From contig NZ_AGBF01000006.1 in assembly GCF_000225525.1 (NCBI RefSeq), positions 54,720-118,719 on the forward strand: a DNA stretch of 64,000 nucleotides. Reading direction: 5' to 3'. How positions within the stretch are numbered: the stretch's first letter is position 1; each line of letters opens with the position of its first letter. Shown one piece after another: positions 35,245 to 44,375 of this stretch. Origin of the DNA: Streptomyces zinciresistens K42 (GTDB lineage Bacteria > Actinomycetota > Actinomycetes > Streptomycetales > Streptomycetaceae). Below the pieces are notes generated by a model that worked only from the letters and a program-made list of their open reading frames with translations, was not told where the DNA came from and did not search any database. Both the position numbers and the translations under genes were made by a program.

Positions 35245-36195
35245 ATGGCTGAATCCGGAGCATCCCCACTCCCCCCGGCGCCCCCGGCGCACTCCCCGCT
35301 CTTCCGTGCCGAGCAGTTCGTCTGGCTCACCGCGCGGGTGCTGGAGCAGCGGCTGTTCGCGTACCACTTCCTGAACGGCTCGGCCGACCCGGTGGACACC
35401 GCGCTGGACGCCTATCGCAACGAGGACGGCGGGTACGGCCACGCCCTGGACCCGGACCTGCGCGGCCCGGTCAGCCAGCCGCTGCACAGCGGTCACGCAC
35501 TGCGCGTGCTGGACGCGATCGGGCGCTGCGGGGGACAGCGGGTGGAACGCGTGTGCCGCTATCTCACCTCGGTCTCCACCCCGGACGGGGCCCTTCCGGC
35601 AACCGATCCCCGCCAGCGCGGCTACCCCGCCGCGCCCTCGTGGACGATCGTGCAGGCGCCTCCGAGTTCGCTCCTGGCCACCGGGCCCGTCGTCGGCCTG
35701 CTGCACCGCAACGAGGTGTGGCACGCCTGGCTGTTCCGGGCGACGGACTTCTGCTGGCAGGCCGTCGAGTCCCTGGAGAAGTCCCATCCGCAGGAAGTCC
35801 GGGCCGCGGTGGCGTTCCTGGACGCCGCTCCCGACCGCCCGCGCGCGGAGGCCGTCGCCGACCGTCTGGGCCGCATGGTGCGCGACCAGCGCCTCGCCGC
35901 GCTGGACCCGGAGCGCGACATCGTCGACACCGGCCCGTCCTCACCCGGCAGCACGCCGGGCGGGGCTTTCCTCCCGCACGACTTCGCGGCGACACCACGC
36001 TCGCTGGCGCGCGCGTGGTTCACGGAAGCCGAGATCAGCCGCTCTCTGGACCATCTCGCGGGCGAGCAGCGGGAGGACGGCGGCTGGCCCTCCCGCCGGC
36101 AGCGGTGGGCGCCCGGCGTCGGTCTGGAAGCCCGCCCCATGGCGACGATCGACGCGCTGCGCACCCTCAGGGCGTACGGCCGCCACATCGGCTGA
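35245..36195 (+). CDS. Prenyltransferase/squalene-cyclase-like alpha-toroid protein
   Basis: 316-aa protein with terpenoid-cyclase/prenyltransferase-type repeats. YRNEDGGYGHALDPDLRGP, CRYLTSVSTPDGALP and GEQREDGGWPSRRQRW are toroid QW-like signatures. It lacks the DxDD/DCTAE acid motifs of true squalene-hopene cyclases, so catalysis is doubtful. Leaderless start (promoter entry). No partner is evident from context; divergent from the DUF3046 gene. Confidence 0.7.
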   Translation: MAESGASPLPPAPPAHSPLFRAEQFVWLTARVLEQRLFAYHFLNGSADPVDTALDAYRNEDGGYGHALDPDLRGPVSQPLHSGHALRVLDAIGRCGGQRVERVCRYLTSVSTPDGALPATDPRQRGYPAAPSWTIVQAPPSSLLATGPVVGLLHRNEVWHAWLFRATDFCWQAVESLEKSHPQEVRAAVAFLDAAPDRPRAEAVADRLGRMVRDQRLAALDPERDIVDTGPSSPGSTPGGAFLPHDFAATPRSLARAWFTEAEISRSLDHLAGEQREDGGWPSRRQRWAPGVGLEARPMATIDALRTLRAYGRHIG

Positions 36196-36326
36196 CCGTC
36201 CGGCGGTCCCCGCGGGCACGCGCGCCCTGGACCGGGCCGTCCTGGCGCGCGTACGGCGTCCGTCGCACCTCGCGCGCACGCGCGCCGCGCGTCACGCGCC
36301 GTGTCCCGCCCGGCCGGAGACCCAGG

Positions 36327-36635
36327 TCACCCGCCGAGGGCCCGCGCCCCGGCCGTCACCGCCACGGCCGCCGCGACGACGAGCAGGAAGGGGGCCCGCA
36401 GCATCAGCACCACGGCGGCCGCGGCGAGCCCGGCCACGCGCGCGTCCAGGACGAGCGCGCGCCCGTCACCGAACGTCTGCTGCGCGGTCAGCGCGGCCAG
36501 CAGCGCGACCGGCAGCAGGGCTGCCAGACTCCGTACGAGGGGCCTTTCGAGCGCGCCCGCGGGCACGAGCAGTCCGATGAGTTTGACGGCGTAGCAGCCG
36601 ATCGCAGTGGCGCCGATCGCGATCCATATGTTCAT
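36327..36635 (-). CDS. azlD: AzlD family branched-chain amino acid export subunit
   Basis: 102-aa, four-helix membrane protein. MNIWIAIGATAIGCYAVKLIG and a proline-rich loop PAGALERPLV are typical of AzlD/YgaH. Start overlaps the azlC stop by 4 bases (ATGA). With AzlC it would export branched-chain amino acids. Confidence 0.88.
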   Translation of the reverse strand: MNIWIAIGATAIGCYAVKLIGLLVPAGALERPLVRSLAALLPVALLAALTAQQTFGDGRALVLDARVAGLAAAAVVLMLRAPFLLVVAAAVAVTAGARALGG

Positions 36636-37426
36636 CGCTCGCCCGCCCGCGTCTCTCGCCACTCCCCCGCGTCCGGGGTCTCTCGCCGCTCCCGCGGCTG
36701 CCCCGGCTTCCGCGCCGCGCCCCGGCGGCGGCCTTCGGCCCACAGCACAGCCGGTGCCGCGAGGGCGGCGACCAGGACCGGCACACCGGCGGGCAGGACG
36801 GGCAGCAGCCCGAGCCCGAGCACCACGGCCAGACCGGCCACGGCCCGCTCGGTCGTGGACGTCAGCATCGGCGCCAGCAGCGCCAGGAAGACGGCCGGAC
36901 CGGCCGCGTCGAGCCCCCAGGCGTCGGTGTCCCCGATGGCCTCGGCGCCCAGTGCGCCGAGGAGCGTGGTGAGGTTCCACAGCACGTACAGGCTCAGGCC
37001 GGTCACGACGAACCCGAGCCGCGCGCTCCGCCGCGTCGGCTGGGCCAGCGCCACGGCGGTCGTCTCGTCGATCACCCACTGGGCGGCGAACGGCCGCACC
37101 GCGCGCGTGAGGCGCAGCAGCTGCGACAGCCGCAGTCCGTAGAAGGCGTTGCGCACGCCGAGGAAGAAGGCGCCCGCCGCCGCGGTCAGCGGGCTGCCAC
37201 CGGCGGCGAGCGCCCCCACCAGGGCGAACTGCGACGCCCCCGTGAACACCAGGAGGCTGAGCGCGCAGGTCTGCAGGAGCGTGAGCCCGCTGCCGGCCGA
37301 CGTCACCCCGAAGGCGAACCCGGAGAGCCCCACGGCCACTCCGACACCGAGGGCGTCCCGTACGACGGCGGCATCGGGTTCGTCCCTGTCCGCACGGGGT
37401 TCTGCTGGAGTGTTCTGTTCTGACAC
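36632..37426 (-). CDS. azlC: AzlC family branched-chain amino acid permease
   Basis: 264-aa inner-membrane protein. GLSGFAFGVTSAGSGL, FTGASQFALVGALAAGG, GVRNAFYGLRLSQLL and WVIDETTAVAL are AzlC hallmarks. GTG start, no strong SD; 10 bases after the stop of the AraC gene, so translation may be coupled. C-terminal ~30 residues are Arg-rich. Last gene before azlD. Confidence 0.92.
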   Translation of the reverse strand: MSEQNTPAEPRADRDEPDAAVVRDALGVGVAVGLSGFAFGVTSAGSGLTLLQTCALSLLVFTGASQFALVGALAAGGSPLTAAAGAFFLGVRNAFYGLRLSQLLRLTRAVRPFAAQWVIDETTAVALAQPTRRSARLGFVVTGLSLYVLWNLTTLLGALGAEAIGDTDAWGLDAAGPAVFLALLAPMLTSTTERAVAGLAVVLGLGLLPVLPAGVPVLVAALAAPAVLWAEGRRRGAARKPGQPRERRETPDAGEWRETRAGER

Positions 37427-37436
37427 GCCTGCGACG

Positions 37437-38288
37437 CTAGAACGGCTCCCGCCAGGTGTCTTGTACGTTCTTGCGCTCCCGCTGGTAGGCGCCGGGCGGG
37501 ACGCCGACGATCCGGCTGAAGTGGCGGTTCAGATGGGGCTGGTCGGTGAAGCCCACGGCGACCGCCGCCTCGGCCGGCGAGACGCCCGCGTCCAGCATCC
37601 GGCGGGCCCGCCGGACCCGCGCGTCGGTCAGCCAGGTGTGCGGTGGCATGCCGTACACGTCCCGGAACGCGCGCAGCAGGGCGAACGGGCCCGTGCCGAG
37701 GTCGTCGGCCAGCCGTTCCAGGCTCGGCGGTTCGGCCATCCGCCCCTCCAGCACCTCACGCGCGCGTGCGGCGACCCCGGCTCCCGCCGTACGCACGGCG
37801 CGCTGGGGGAGCGGCCCGCCGTTCAGCCGCAGGAGCCGGGTCACGGCGACCCTGAGCAGGGTGTCGGCGGCCAGCGCGTTGCCCTCGTCGGCGGCGCGCA
37901 GCACCCGGTGCACCAGGGACACCGCGTACGGGTCGTCGAGGACGGGCCGTACGAAGCCCGGGGTTCCCCGGACACCCGTGGTCTCGGCGGCGATCTCGGC
38001 CACCAGTTCCGGCGAGGGGTACACGGCCCCATAGCGCCATCCCTCGGGGACGCCGGCCCGCCCGGTGTGCGGGGTGTCCGGATTGACCAGCGCCAGAGCG
38101 CCGGCGCCGGCGTACTGGTCCGCTCCCCCGTGGTGGAAGACCTCCACGCCGTCGACGACGGCGGCGATGACGAAGTGCTCGTGGGTGTGCCGTACGAAGG
38201 TCTTGCGTATGTAGCGGGCCCGCAGGAGGTCGACCCCGGGCAGCTCGGCGTACCGCCAGTGCCGCGCCTGCTCGATCGAACCTGCCAT
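37437..38288 (-). CDS. AraC-family regulator of the azlCD operon
   Basis: 283-aa regulator. An N-terminal cupin-like sensor (HTHEHFVIAAVVDGVEVF, LALVNPDTPHTG) is followed by two C-terminal HTHs: LERLADDLGTGPFALLRAF, then AAVAVGFTDQPHLNRHFSR with the AraC signature. Directly upstream of azlC and azlD on the same strand, so it probably responds to an amino acid and controls its own export operon. ATG start; divergent from lhr. Confidence 0.92.
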   Translation of the reverse strand: MAGSIEQARHWRYAELPGVDLLRARYIRKTFVRHTHEHFVIAAVVDGVEVFHHGGADQYAGAGALALVNPDTPHTGRAGVPEGWRYGAVYPSPELVAEIAAETTGVRGTPGFVRPVLDDPYAVSLVHRVLRAADEGNALAADTLLRVAVTRLLRLNGGPLPQRAVRTAGAGVAARAREVLEGRMAEPPSLERLADDLGTGPFALLRAFRDVYGMPPHTWLTDARVRRARRMLDAGVSPAEAAVAVGFTDQPHLNRHFSRIVGVPPGAYQRERKNVQDTWREPF

Positions 38289-38438
38289 GCCCCCATTCTC
38301 CTTCGCCGCGAGAGGGGCACACGCCTGGGCCCCGGAGGCGGCGCACTGCCGTGCAGCGTCCCCGCCGCGCCCTGCCGTCCAGCCGGACGCGGCGTGTCCG
38401 CCGCCGCATCGCCGCGCCGTCCGCCCAGCTCAGCCGCG

Positions 38439-38461
38439 TTGTCAGTGGCCGGGTGCAGGAT
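38439..38461 (+). promoter_or_regulatory. PafBC/RecA-NDp-type promoter of lhr
   Basis: TTGTCAGTG, 8 bases, CAGGAT, then 6 bases to the ATG. The nine-base element is perfect; the -10 has C instead of T at its first base. Confidence 0.75.
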
Positions 38462-38467
38462 GGACGC

Positions 38468-41400
38468 ATGGTCAGCAATCCGCACCGAGCCCTGGAAGGC
38501 TTCTCGCCCGCGACCCGCGGCTGGTTCTCGGGTGCCTTCTCCGCGCCCACCGCGGCCCAGGCAGGCGCGTGGCAGGCCATCCACGAGGGCTCGGACGTGC
38601 TGGTCGTCGCCCCCACCGGCTCCGGCAAGACGCTGGCCGCCTTCCTGGCGGCCCTGGACCAGCTCGCCGCCACTCCCCCGCCCGCGGACCCCAGGAAGCG
38701 CTGCCGGGTCCTGTACGTCTCCCCCCTCAAGGCCCTGGCCGTGGACGTGGAGCGCAACCTCCGCAGCCCGCTGACCGGCATCCGCCAGGAGTCCGTGCGC
38801 CTGGGCCTGCCCGAGCCCGAGGTGAAGGTGGGCATCCGCTCGGGCGACACCCCCGCTGCGGAGCGCCGGGCCCTGGCCACGCGCCCGCCGGACATCCTCA
38901 TCACCACGCCCGAGTCCCTCTTCCTGATGCTGACGTCGGCCACGCGCGAGGCCCTGACCGGCATCGAGACGGTGATCCTGGACGAGGTCCACGCCGTCGC
39001 GGGCACCAAGCGCGGCGCCCACCTCGCACTCACCCTGGAGCGGCTGGACGAGCTGCTGCCGAGGCCGGCCCGACGGATCGGCCTCTCCGCCACGGTCCGG
39101 CCGGTCGACGAGATCGCCCGCTACCTCTCGCCCCGGCGCAGGGTGGAGATCGTCCAGCCGCAGTCGGGCAAGGAGTTCGACCTCTCGGTCGTCGTCCCCG
39201 TCGAGGACCTCGGTGAGCTGGGCGGCTCCCCGGTCGCGGACGGCTCCGGGGGAGCGGAGCGCCCCTCGATCTGGCCGCACGTCGAGGAGCGGATCACCGA
39301 CCTCGTCCAGTCCCACCGCTCCACCATCGTCTTCGCCAACTCCCGTCGTCTCGCCGAGCGCCTGTGCAACCGCCTCAACGAGATCGCCTACGAGCGTGCC
39401 ACCGGCGAGCCCCTGGACGAACACCACGCCCCGGCCGAGCTCATGGGCGGCTCCGGAGCGGCGCAGGGCGCGCCCCCGGTCATCGCGCGCGCCCACCACG
39501 GCTCCGTCTCCAAGGAGCAGCGGGCGCTGGTCGAGGAGGACCTGAAGGCAGGCCGCCTTCCCGCGGTCGTCGCCACCTCCAGCCTGGAGCTGGGCATCGA
39601 CATGGGCGCCGTGGACCTCGTCGTCCAGGTCGAGTCGCCGCCCTCGGTGGCCTCCGGCCTGCAGCGCGTCGGCCGCGCGGGCCACCAGGTCGGCGCCGTC
39701 TCCACCGGTGTGGTCTTCCCCAAGTACCGCGGCGACCTGGTCCAGGCGGCCGTCGTCACCGAGCGGATGCGCACCGGTTCGATCGAGTCCCTGAGGGTCC
39801 CGGCCAACCCGCTGGACGTCCTCGCGCAGCAGATCGTCGCCATGACGGCGATGGACACCTGGCAGGTCGACGACCTCCTCGCCACCGCCCGCAGGGCCGC
39901 GCCCTTCGCGTCCCTGCCCGAGTCCGCGTTCACCGCCGTCCTCGACATGCTGGCCGGGCGCTATCCCTCCGACGCGTTCGCCGAGCTGCGCCCGCGCGTG
40001 GTGTGGGACCGGGTGGCCGGCACGATCACCGGCCGTCCAGGCGCCCAGCGGCTGGCCGTCACCTCCGGCGGCACCATTCCCGACCGGGGCCTGTTCGGGG
40101 TCTTCCTCGCCGGATCGGACCCCAAGAAGGGCGGCGGCCGGGTCGGCGAGCTGGACGAGGAGATGGTCTACGAATCGCGCGTGGGCGACGTCTTCACGCT
40201 GGGCACCAGTTCCTGGCGCATCGAGGACATCACCCGCGACCGGGTCCTGGTCTCCCCCGCGCCGGGTGTGCCGGGGCGCCTCCCGTTCTGGAAGGGCGAC
40301 CAGCTCGGCCGTCCGCTCGAACTGGGCCGCGCGGTGGGCGCGTTCCTGCGCGAGGTCGGCTCGCTGCCGCGGGACGACGCACGGCTGCGCCTGGTGACGG
40401 CCGGCCTGGACGCCTGGGCGGCGGACAACGTCCTGTCGTATCTCGCCGAGCAGCGCGAGGCGTGCGGCCACATCCCCGACGACCGCACGATCGTCGTCGA
40501 GCGTTTCCGCGACGAGCTCGGCGACTGGCGCGTCGTCGTGCACTCCCCGTTCGGCGCGCAGGTCCACGCCCCCTGGGCACTCGCCCTCGGCGCGAAGCTC
40601 TCCGAGCGCTACGGCATGGACGCGCAGGTCATGCACGCCGACGACGGCATCGTGCTGCGCCTCCCGGACGCCGACCTGATGAGCCTGGACCTGCTGGACC
40701 GGGAGCCGGCGAGGAGCGGCAGCGAGTACGACGCCGAGCAGGCGCCCGTGGGCGCGGCGGACGTCGTCTTCGACAAGGGCGACGTCGACCAGCTGGTCAC
40801 CGACCAGGTCGGCGGCTCGGCCCTGTTCGCCTCCCGGTTCCGCGAGTGCGCGGCCCGCGCGCTGCTGCTGCCGCGCCGCAGCCCCGGCAAGCGGACCCCG
40901 CTGTGGCAGCAGCGCCAGCGCGCCGCGCAACTGCTCCAGGTGGCGAGCGAGTTCGGCTCGTTCCCGATCGTCCTGGAGGCGATCCGGGAGTGCCTCCAGG
41001 ACGTCTTCGACGTGCCCGGACTCGTCGAGCTGATGGGCGACCTGGAGTCCCGCAGGGTGCGCCTGGTGGAGGTGACGACCCCGGAGCCGTCGCCCTTCGC
41101 CCGTTCCCTGCTCTTCGGGTACGTCGCCCAGTTCCTGTACGAGGGGGACTCCCCGCTCGCCGAGCGCCGCGCCGCCGCGCTGTCGCTGGACTCGCGGCTG
41201 CTCGCCGAGCTGCTCGGCCAGGCGGAGCTGCGCGAACTGCTCGACGCCGAGGCCCTGACCGAGCTGGAGCGGGAGCTCCGGTGGCGCACGGAGGACCGGC
41301 GCGTCAAGGACGCGGAGGGAGTGGCCGACGTGCTGCGCGTGCTGGGTCCGCTCACCGACGCCGAGCTGGCCGAGCGGGGCGCCGAGCCGCAGTGGGCCGA

Positions 41401-43369
41401 GGAGCTGTCGGGCGCCCGCCGCGTCATCAGGGTCCGCATCGCCGGTGCCGGCCACTGGGCGGCGATCGAGGACGCGGGGAGGCTGCGCGACGCCCTGGGC
41501 ACCGCCCTGCCCGTCGGCGTCCCTGAGGCGTTCACCGAGCCGGTCAAAGACCCCCTGGGCGATCTCCTGGCACGCCATGCCCGCACCCACGGCCCGTTCA
41601 CGTCGGCCGGCGCGGCGACCCGCTTCGGCCTGGGTGTGGCGATCACGGAGGGCGCTCTCCAGCGGCTGGCGGCGAGCGGGCGGATCGTCCAGGGCGAGTT
41701 CCATCCGGCGGGCATCGGCCAGGAGTGGTGCGACGCCACGGTCCTGCGCCGTCTGCGCCGTCGCTCCCTCGCCGCCCTGCGGCACGAGCTGGAACCGGTG
41801 CCACCGGCGGCGCTGGCGCAGTTCCTGCCCCAGTGGCAGCACATCGGGCGGGGCCACGGTCTGCGGGGCGTCGACGGACTGGTGCGCGCCATCGAGCAGT
41901 TGCAGGGCGCGTCGGTACCGGCCTCCGCCCTGGAGAAACTGGTCCTGCCGTCCCGGGTCGCGGACTACACCCCCGCGATGCTCGACGAGCTGACCTCGGC
42001 CGGCGAGGTCGTCTGGGCGGGCGCGGGCTCGCTGCCCGGCAAGGACGGCTGGGTCTCGCTGTACCTGGCGGAAGCGGCCCCGCTGCTCCTGCCGCAGCCG
42101 CACCCCTTGGAGCCGACCGCGCTGCACCGGTCCGTCCTGGACACCCTCTCCGCGGGCTACGGCCTGTTCTTCCGCCAGATCGCCGACCAGGTCCGCGCCA
42201 CCACCCACCCCGAGGCCACCGATCCCCAACTGGCCGACGCGCTCTGGGAGCTGGCCTGGTCGGGACGGCTGACGAACGACACCCTGGCCCCCATGCGCGC
42301 CCTGCTCGGCTCGGGCCGGACCGCGGGCGCCACGGCACACCGGGCCAAGCGCTCGGTCCCGCGCGGCCGCTACGGCTCCCTGACGGCCGCCGCCCGCGCG
42401 ACCTCCCGCACCGGCCCGCCCACGGTCGCCGGCCGCTGGTCCGTGCTCCCGGCCCACGAGGCGGACGCGACCGTGCGGGCCCACGCCCTGGCCCGCGCCC
42501 TCCTCGACCGGCACGGCGTGGTGACCCGGGGCGCGGTCACGGCCGAGGGCGTCGAGGGCGGCTTCTCGGCGACGTACCGCGTCCTGTCCGTCTTCGAGGA
42601 GAGCGGTCAGGCGCGGCGCGGCTACGTCGTCGAGGGGCTCGGCGCGGCCCAGTTCGCGATGGACGGCGCGGTGGACCGGCTGCGGGCGGTCTCCAACGCC
42701 CGCGACCGGGGCGACTTCCTGCCCGGCCCCGGCACGGCGGACTCCTCCGGACCGGCACGGCCGGACGGCGCCCCCGCGTACGACATCCCCGACCTGGACC
42801 ACGACTTCCTGGACGCCCATCTGAACCATCCGGGACCCGACGCGTACGCCTCGCCCCGGGACGGCGCACCCCAGGGCGCGCAGGGCGCGTACGACCGCCG
42901 TCCGGGCGGGCGCGGGTTCGGCGGCGCCCCTCCGTACGGCACGGCGTCCGCCACCGGCCGGTCCCGCCCCTCACCCGGCGCCCGAGCCGTCGTCCTCGCC
43001 GCCGCCGACCCGGCGAACGCGTACGGCGCGGCCCTGCCCTGGCCGGAGCCCCCCACCGGCGCCGGTCACAAAGCCGGGCGCAAGGCGGGCTCCCTCGTGG
43101 TCCTCGTCGACGGCGAGCTGACGCTGTACATGGAGCGCGGCGGCAAGACCCTGCTGGCCTGGTCCGCCGCCCCGGACACCGAGCCCGACGACGACCCACG
43201 GCTGCGCGGGGCGGCCGAGGCCCTCGCCGCCGCGGCGAAGGCCGGCTCCCTCGGCACGGTCACGGTGGAGCGTGTGAACGGCGCGTCGGCGCTGACGTCC
43301 CCCGTGGGCACCGTCCTGGAAGGAGCGGGTTTCATCGCCACCCCCCGCGGCCTGCGCCTGCGCGCCTGA
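38468..43369 (+). CDS. lhr: Lhr-type giant ATP-dependent DNA/RNA helicase
   Basis: 1633-aa superfamily 2 helicase, a 3'-5' translocase family linked to DNA repair. Walker A APTGSGKT near 48-55, DEVH box at about 172-175, and motif VI in GLQRVGRAGHQVG. Long C-terminal Lhr domains follow the motor, with a Gly/Pro-rich variable insert at about 1420-1490 (DNA about 42740-42970). ATG only 6 bases after the -10, so leaderless. The glycosylase nei follows 125 bases later; lhr and nei are also neighbours in mycobacteria, supporting a joint repair role. A 1662-codon frame on the opposite strand is a shadow. Confidence 0.95.
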   Translation: MVSNPHRALEGFSPATRGWFSGAFSAPTAAQAGAWQAIHEGSDVLVVAPTGSGKTLAAFLAALDQLAATPPPADPRKRCRVLYVSPLKALAVDVERNLRSPLTGIRQESVRLGLPEPEVKVGIRSGDTPAAERRALATRPPDILITTPESLFLMLTSATREALTGIETVILDEVHAVAGTKRGAHLALTLERLDELLPRPARRIGLSATVRPVDEIARYLSPRRRVEIVQPQSGKEFDLSVVVPVEDLGELGGSPVADGSGGAERPSIWPHVEERITDLVQSHRSTIVFANSRRLAERLCNRLNEIAYERATGEPLDEHHAPAELMGGSGAAQGAPPVIARAHHGSVSKEQRALVEEDLKAGRLPAVVATSSLELGIDMGAVDLVVQVESPPSVASGLQRVGRAGHQVGAVSTGVVFPKYRGDLVQAAVVTERMRTGSIESLRVPANPLDVLAQQIVAMTAMDTWQVDDLLATARRAAPFASLPESAFTAVLDMLAGRYPSDAFAELRPRVVWDRVAGTITGRPGAQRLAVTSGGTIPDRGLFGVFLAGSDPKKGGGRVGELDEEMVYESRVGDVFTLGTSSWRIEDITRDRVLVSPAPGVPGRLPFWKGDQLGRPLELGRAVGAFLREVGSLPRDDARLRLVTAGLDAWAADNVLSYLAEQREACGHIPDDRTIVVERFRDELGDWRVVVHSPFGAQVHAPWALALGAKLSERYGMDAQVMHADDGIVLRLPDADLMSLDLLDREPARSGSEYDAEQAPVGAADVVFDKGDVDQLVTDQVGGSALFASRFRECAARALLLPRRSPGKRTPLWQQRQRAAQLLQVASEFGSFPIVLEAIRECLQDVFDVPGLVELMGDLESRRVRLVEVTTPEPSPFARSLLFGYVAQFLYEGDSPLAERRAAALSLDSRLLAELLGQAELRELLDAEALTELERELRWRTEDRRVKDAEGVADVLRVLGPLTDAELAERGAEPQWAEELSGARRVIRVRIAGAGHWAAIEDAGRLRDALGTALPVGVPEAFTEPVKDPLGDLLARHARTHGPFTSAGAATRFGLGVAITEGALQRLAASGRIVQGEFHPAGIGQEWCDATVLRRLRRRSLAALRHELEPVPPAALAQFLPQWQHIGRGHGLRGVDGLVRAIEQLQGASVPASALEKLVLPSRVADYTPAMLDELTSAGEVVWAGAGSLPGKDGWVSLYLAEAAPLLLPQPHPLEPTALHRSVLDTLSAGYGLFFRQIADQVRATTHPEATDPQLADALWELAWSGRLTNDTLAPMRALLGSGRTAGATAHRAKRSVPRGRYGSLTAAARATSRTGPPTVAGRWSVLPAHEADATVRAHALARALLDRHGVVTRGAVTAEGVEGGFSATYRVLSVFEESGQARRGYVVEGLGAAQFAMDGAVDRLRAVSNARDRGDFLPGPGTADSSGPARPDGAPAYDIPDLDHDFLDAHLNHPGPDAYASPRDGAPQGAQGAYDRRPGGRGFGGAPPYGTASATGRSRPSPGARAVVLAAADPANAYGAALPWPEPPTGAGHKAGRKAGSLVVLVDGELTLYMERGGKTLLAWSAAPDTEPDDDPRLRGAAEALAAAAKAGSLGTVTVERVNGASALTSPVGTVLEGAGFIATPRGLRLRA

Positions 43370-43494
43370 GCCAGGGCCACCGGGCGCTCCCAGGGCGGGC
43401 CGAACGGAACACGTCCGCGTGAGCCGCCCGGCGGCGACCCCCGCCGACCCGGTCCGTCCCGCGCCCCTCACCGGTCGCGTGCCACCCTTGACCC

Positions 43495-44343
43495 ATGCCC
43501 GAAGGAGACACGGTCTGGCAGACCGCGAAGCGGCTCCACACCGCTCTCGCGGACCGCACGCTGCTCCGCAGCGACTTCCGGGTGCCGTCGTACGCCACCG
43601 TCGACCTCTCCGGCCGCGCCGTCCTGGACGTCACCCCGCGGGGCAAGCACCTCCTGACTCGCGTCGAGGGCGGCTTCACGATCCACTCGCATCTCGGTAT
43701 GGAGGGGGCCTGGAAGATCTTCGCCGAGGGGCAGCGCTGGTCCGGCGGTCCCGCGTTCCAGATCCGCGCGGTCCTCACCACCGCCGAGCGGGCCGCCGTC
43801 GGCTACCGCCTGCCCGTCCTGGAAGTCCTGCGCACCACCGAGGAGGACCGGGCGGTCGGCCACCTCGGCCCCGACCTGCTGGGCCCCGACTGGGACGCCG
43901 AGCGCGCCCTGTCGAACCTGCTCTCCGACCCCGGGCGCTCCCTCGGCGAGGCGCTGCTGGACCAGCGCAATCTCGCGGGCGTCGGCAACGTCTACAAGAG
44001 CGAGCTGTGCTTCCTGCTCCGCGCGACCCCCTGGCTGCCCGTGGGCGCGCTCCCGGCCGAGCACAGGGCCCAGCTGCCGGTGCTGGCCAGGAAGCTCCTG
44101 GAAGCCAACCGTGAGCGCCCGATCCGCCGTACGACGGGCCGCCCCGACCAGGACCTCTTCGTGTACGGCCGCAGGAACCGCCCGTGTCTGCGCTGCGCCA
44201 CCCCGATCCGGCGGGCCGAACAGGGCGACGGCTCCCGGGAACGCCCCACCTACTGGTGCCCCGCCTGCCAGGCCGGCCCCTCGCCCATCGGAAGTTCCGG
44301 TTCCGTTCGCCGCGGGGCAGTTCGGCCCCGTCCGGCCAATTGA
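43495..44343 (+). CDS. nei: Endonuclease VIII-like DNA glycosylase/AP lyase
   Basis: 282-aa Fpg/Nei family enzyme removing oxidised bases. MPEGDTVWQTA supplies catalytic Pro2 and Glu3, and the conserved Lys is in TPRGKHLL. The H2TH region is QRNLAGVGNVYKSELCF. The zinc finger has CLRCATPI and CPACQAG. The C-terminal ~22 residues are a variable tail. Follows lhr. The end of the gene overlaps the promoter of the next gene. Confidence 0.94.
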   Translation: MPEGDTVWQTAKRLHTALADRTLLRSDFRVPSYATVDLSGRAVLDVTPRGKHLLTRVEGGFTIHSHLGMEGAWKIFAEGQRWSGGPAFQIRAVLTTAERAAVGYRLPVLEVLRTTEEDRAVGHLGPDLLGPDWDAERALSNLLSDPGRSLGEALLDQRNLAGVGNVYKSELCFLLRATPWLPVGALPAEHRAQLPVLARKLLEANRERPIRRTTGRPDQDLFVYGRRNRPCLRCATPIRRAEQGDGSRERPTYWCPACQAGPSPIGSSGSVRRGAVRPRPAN

Positions 44344-44369
44344 CGGTCCGTCAGAAGTACTCGTACGGT
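44340..44369 (+). promoter_or_regulatory. SDR gene promoter with overlapping perfect palindrome
   Basis: -35 TTGACG (44340-44345), 18-base spacer, -10 TACGGT (44364-44369), ATG 6 bases later, so leaderless. A perfect 13-bp palindrome TGACGGTCCGTCA (44341-44353) covers the -35, ideally placed for a TetR-type repressor. Confidence 0.75.
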
Positions 44370-44375
44370 CCCTTC

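Noticed and set aside
37841..42829. 1662-codon open frame on the minus strand opposite lhr
   Set aside because: Composition is a GC-rich shadow (Gly/Arg/Val/Asp/Leu-rich, no domain). lhr on the plus strand has intact helicase motifs over the same span.
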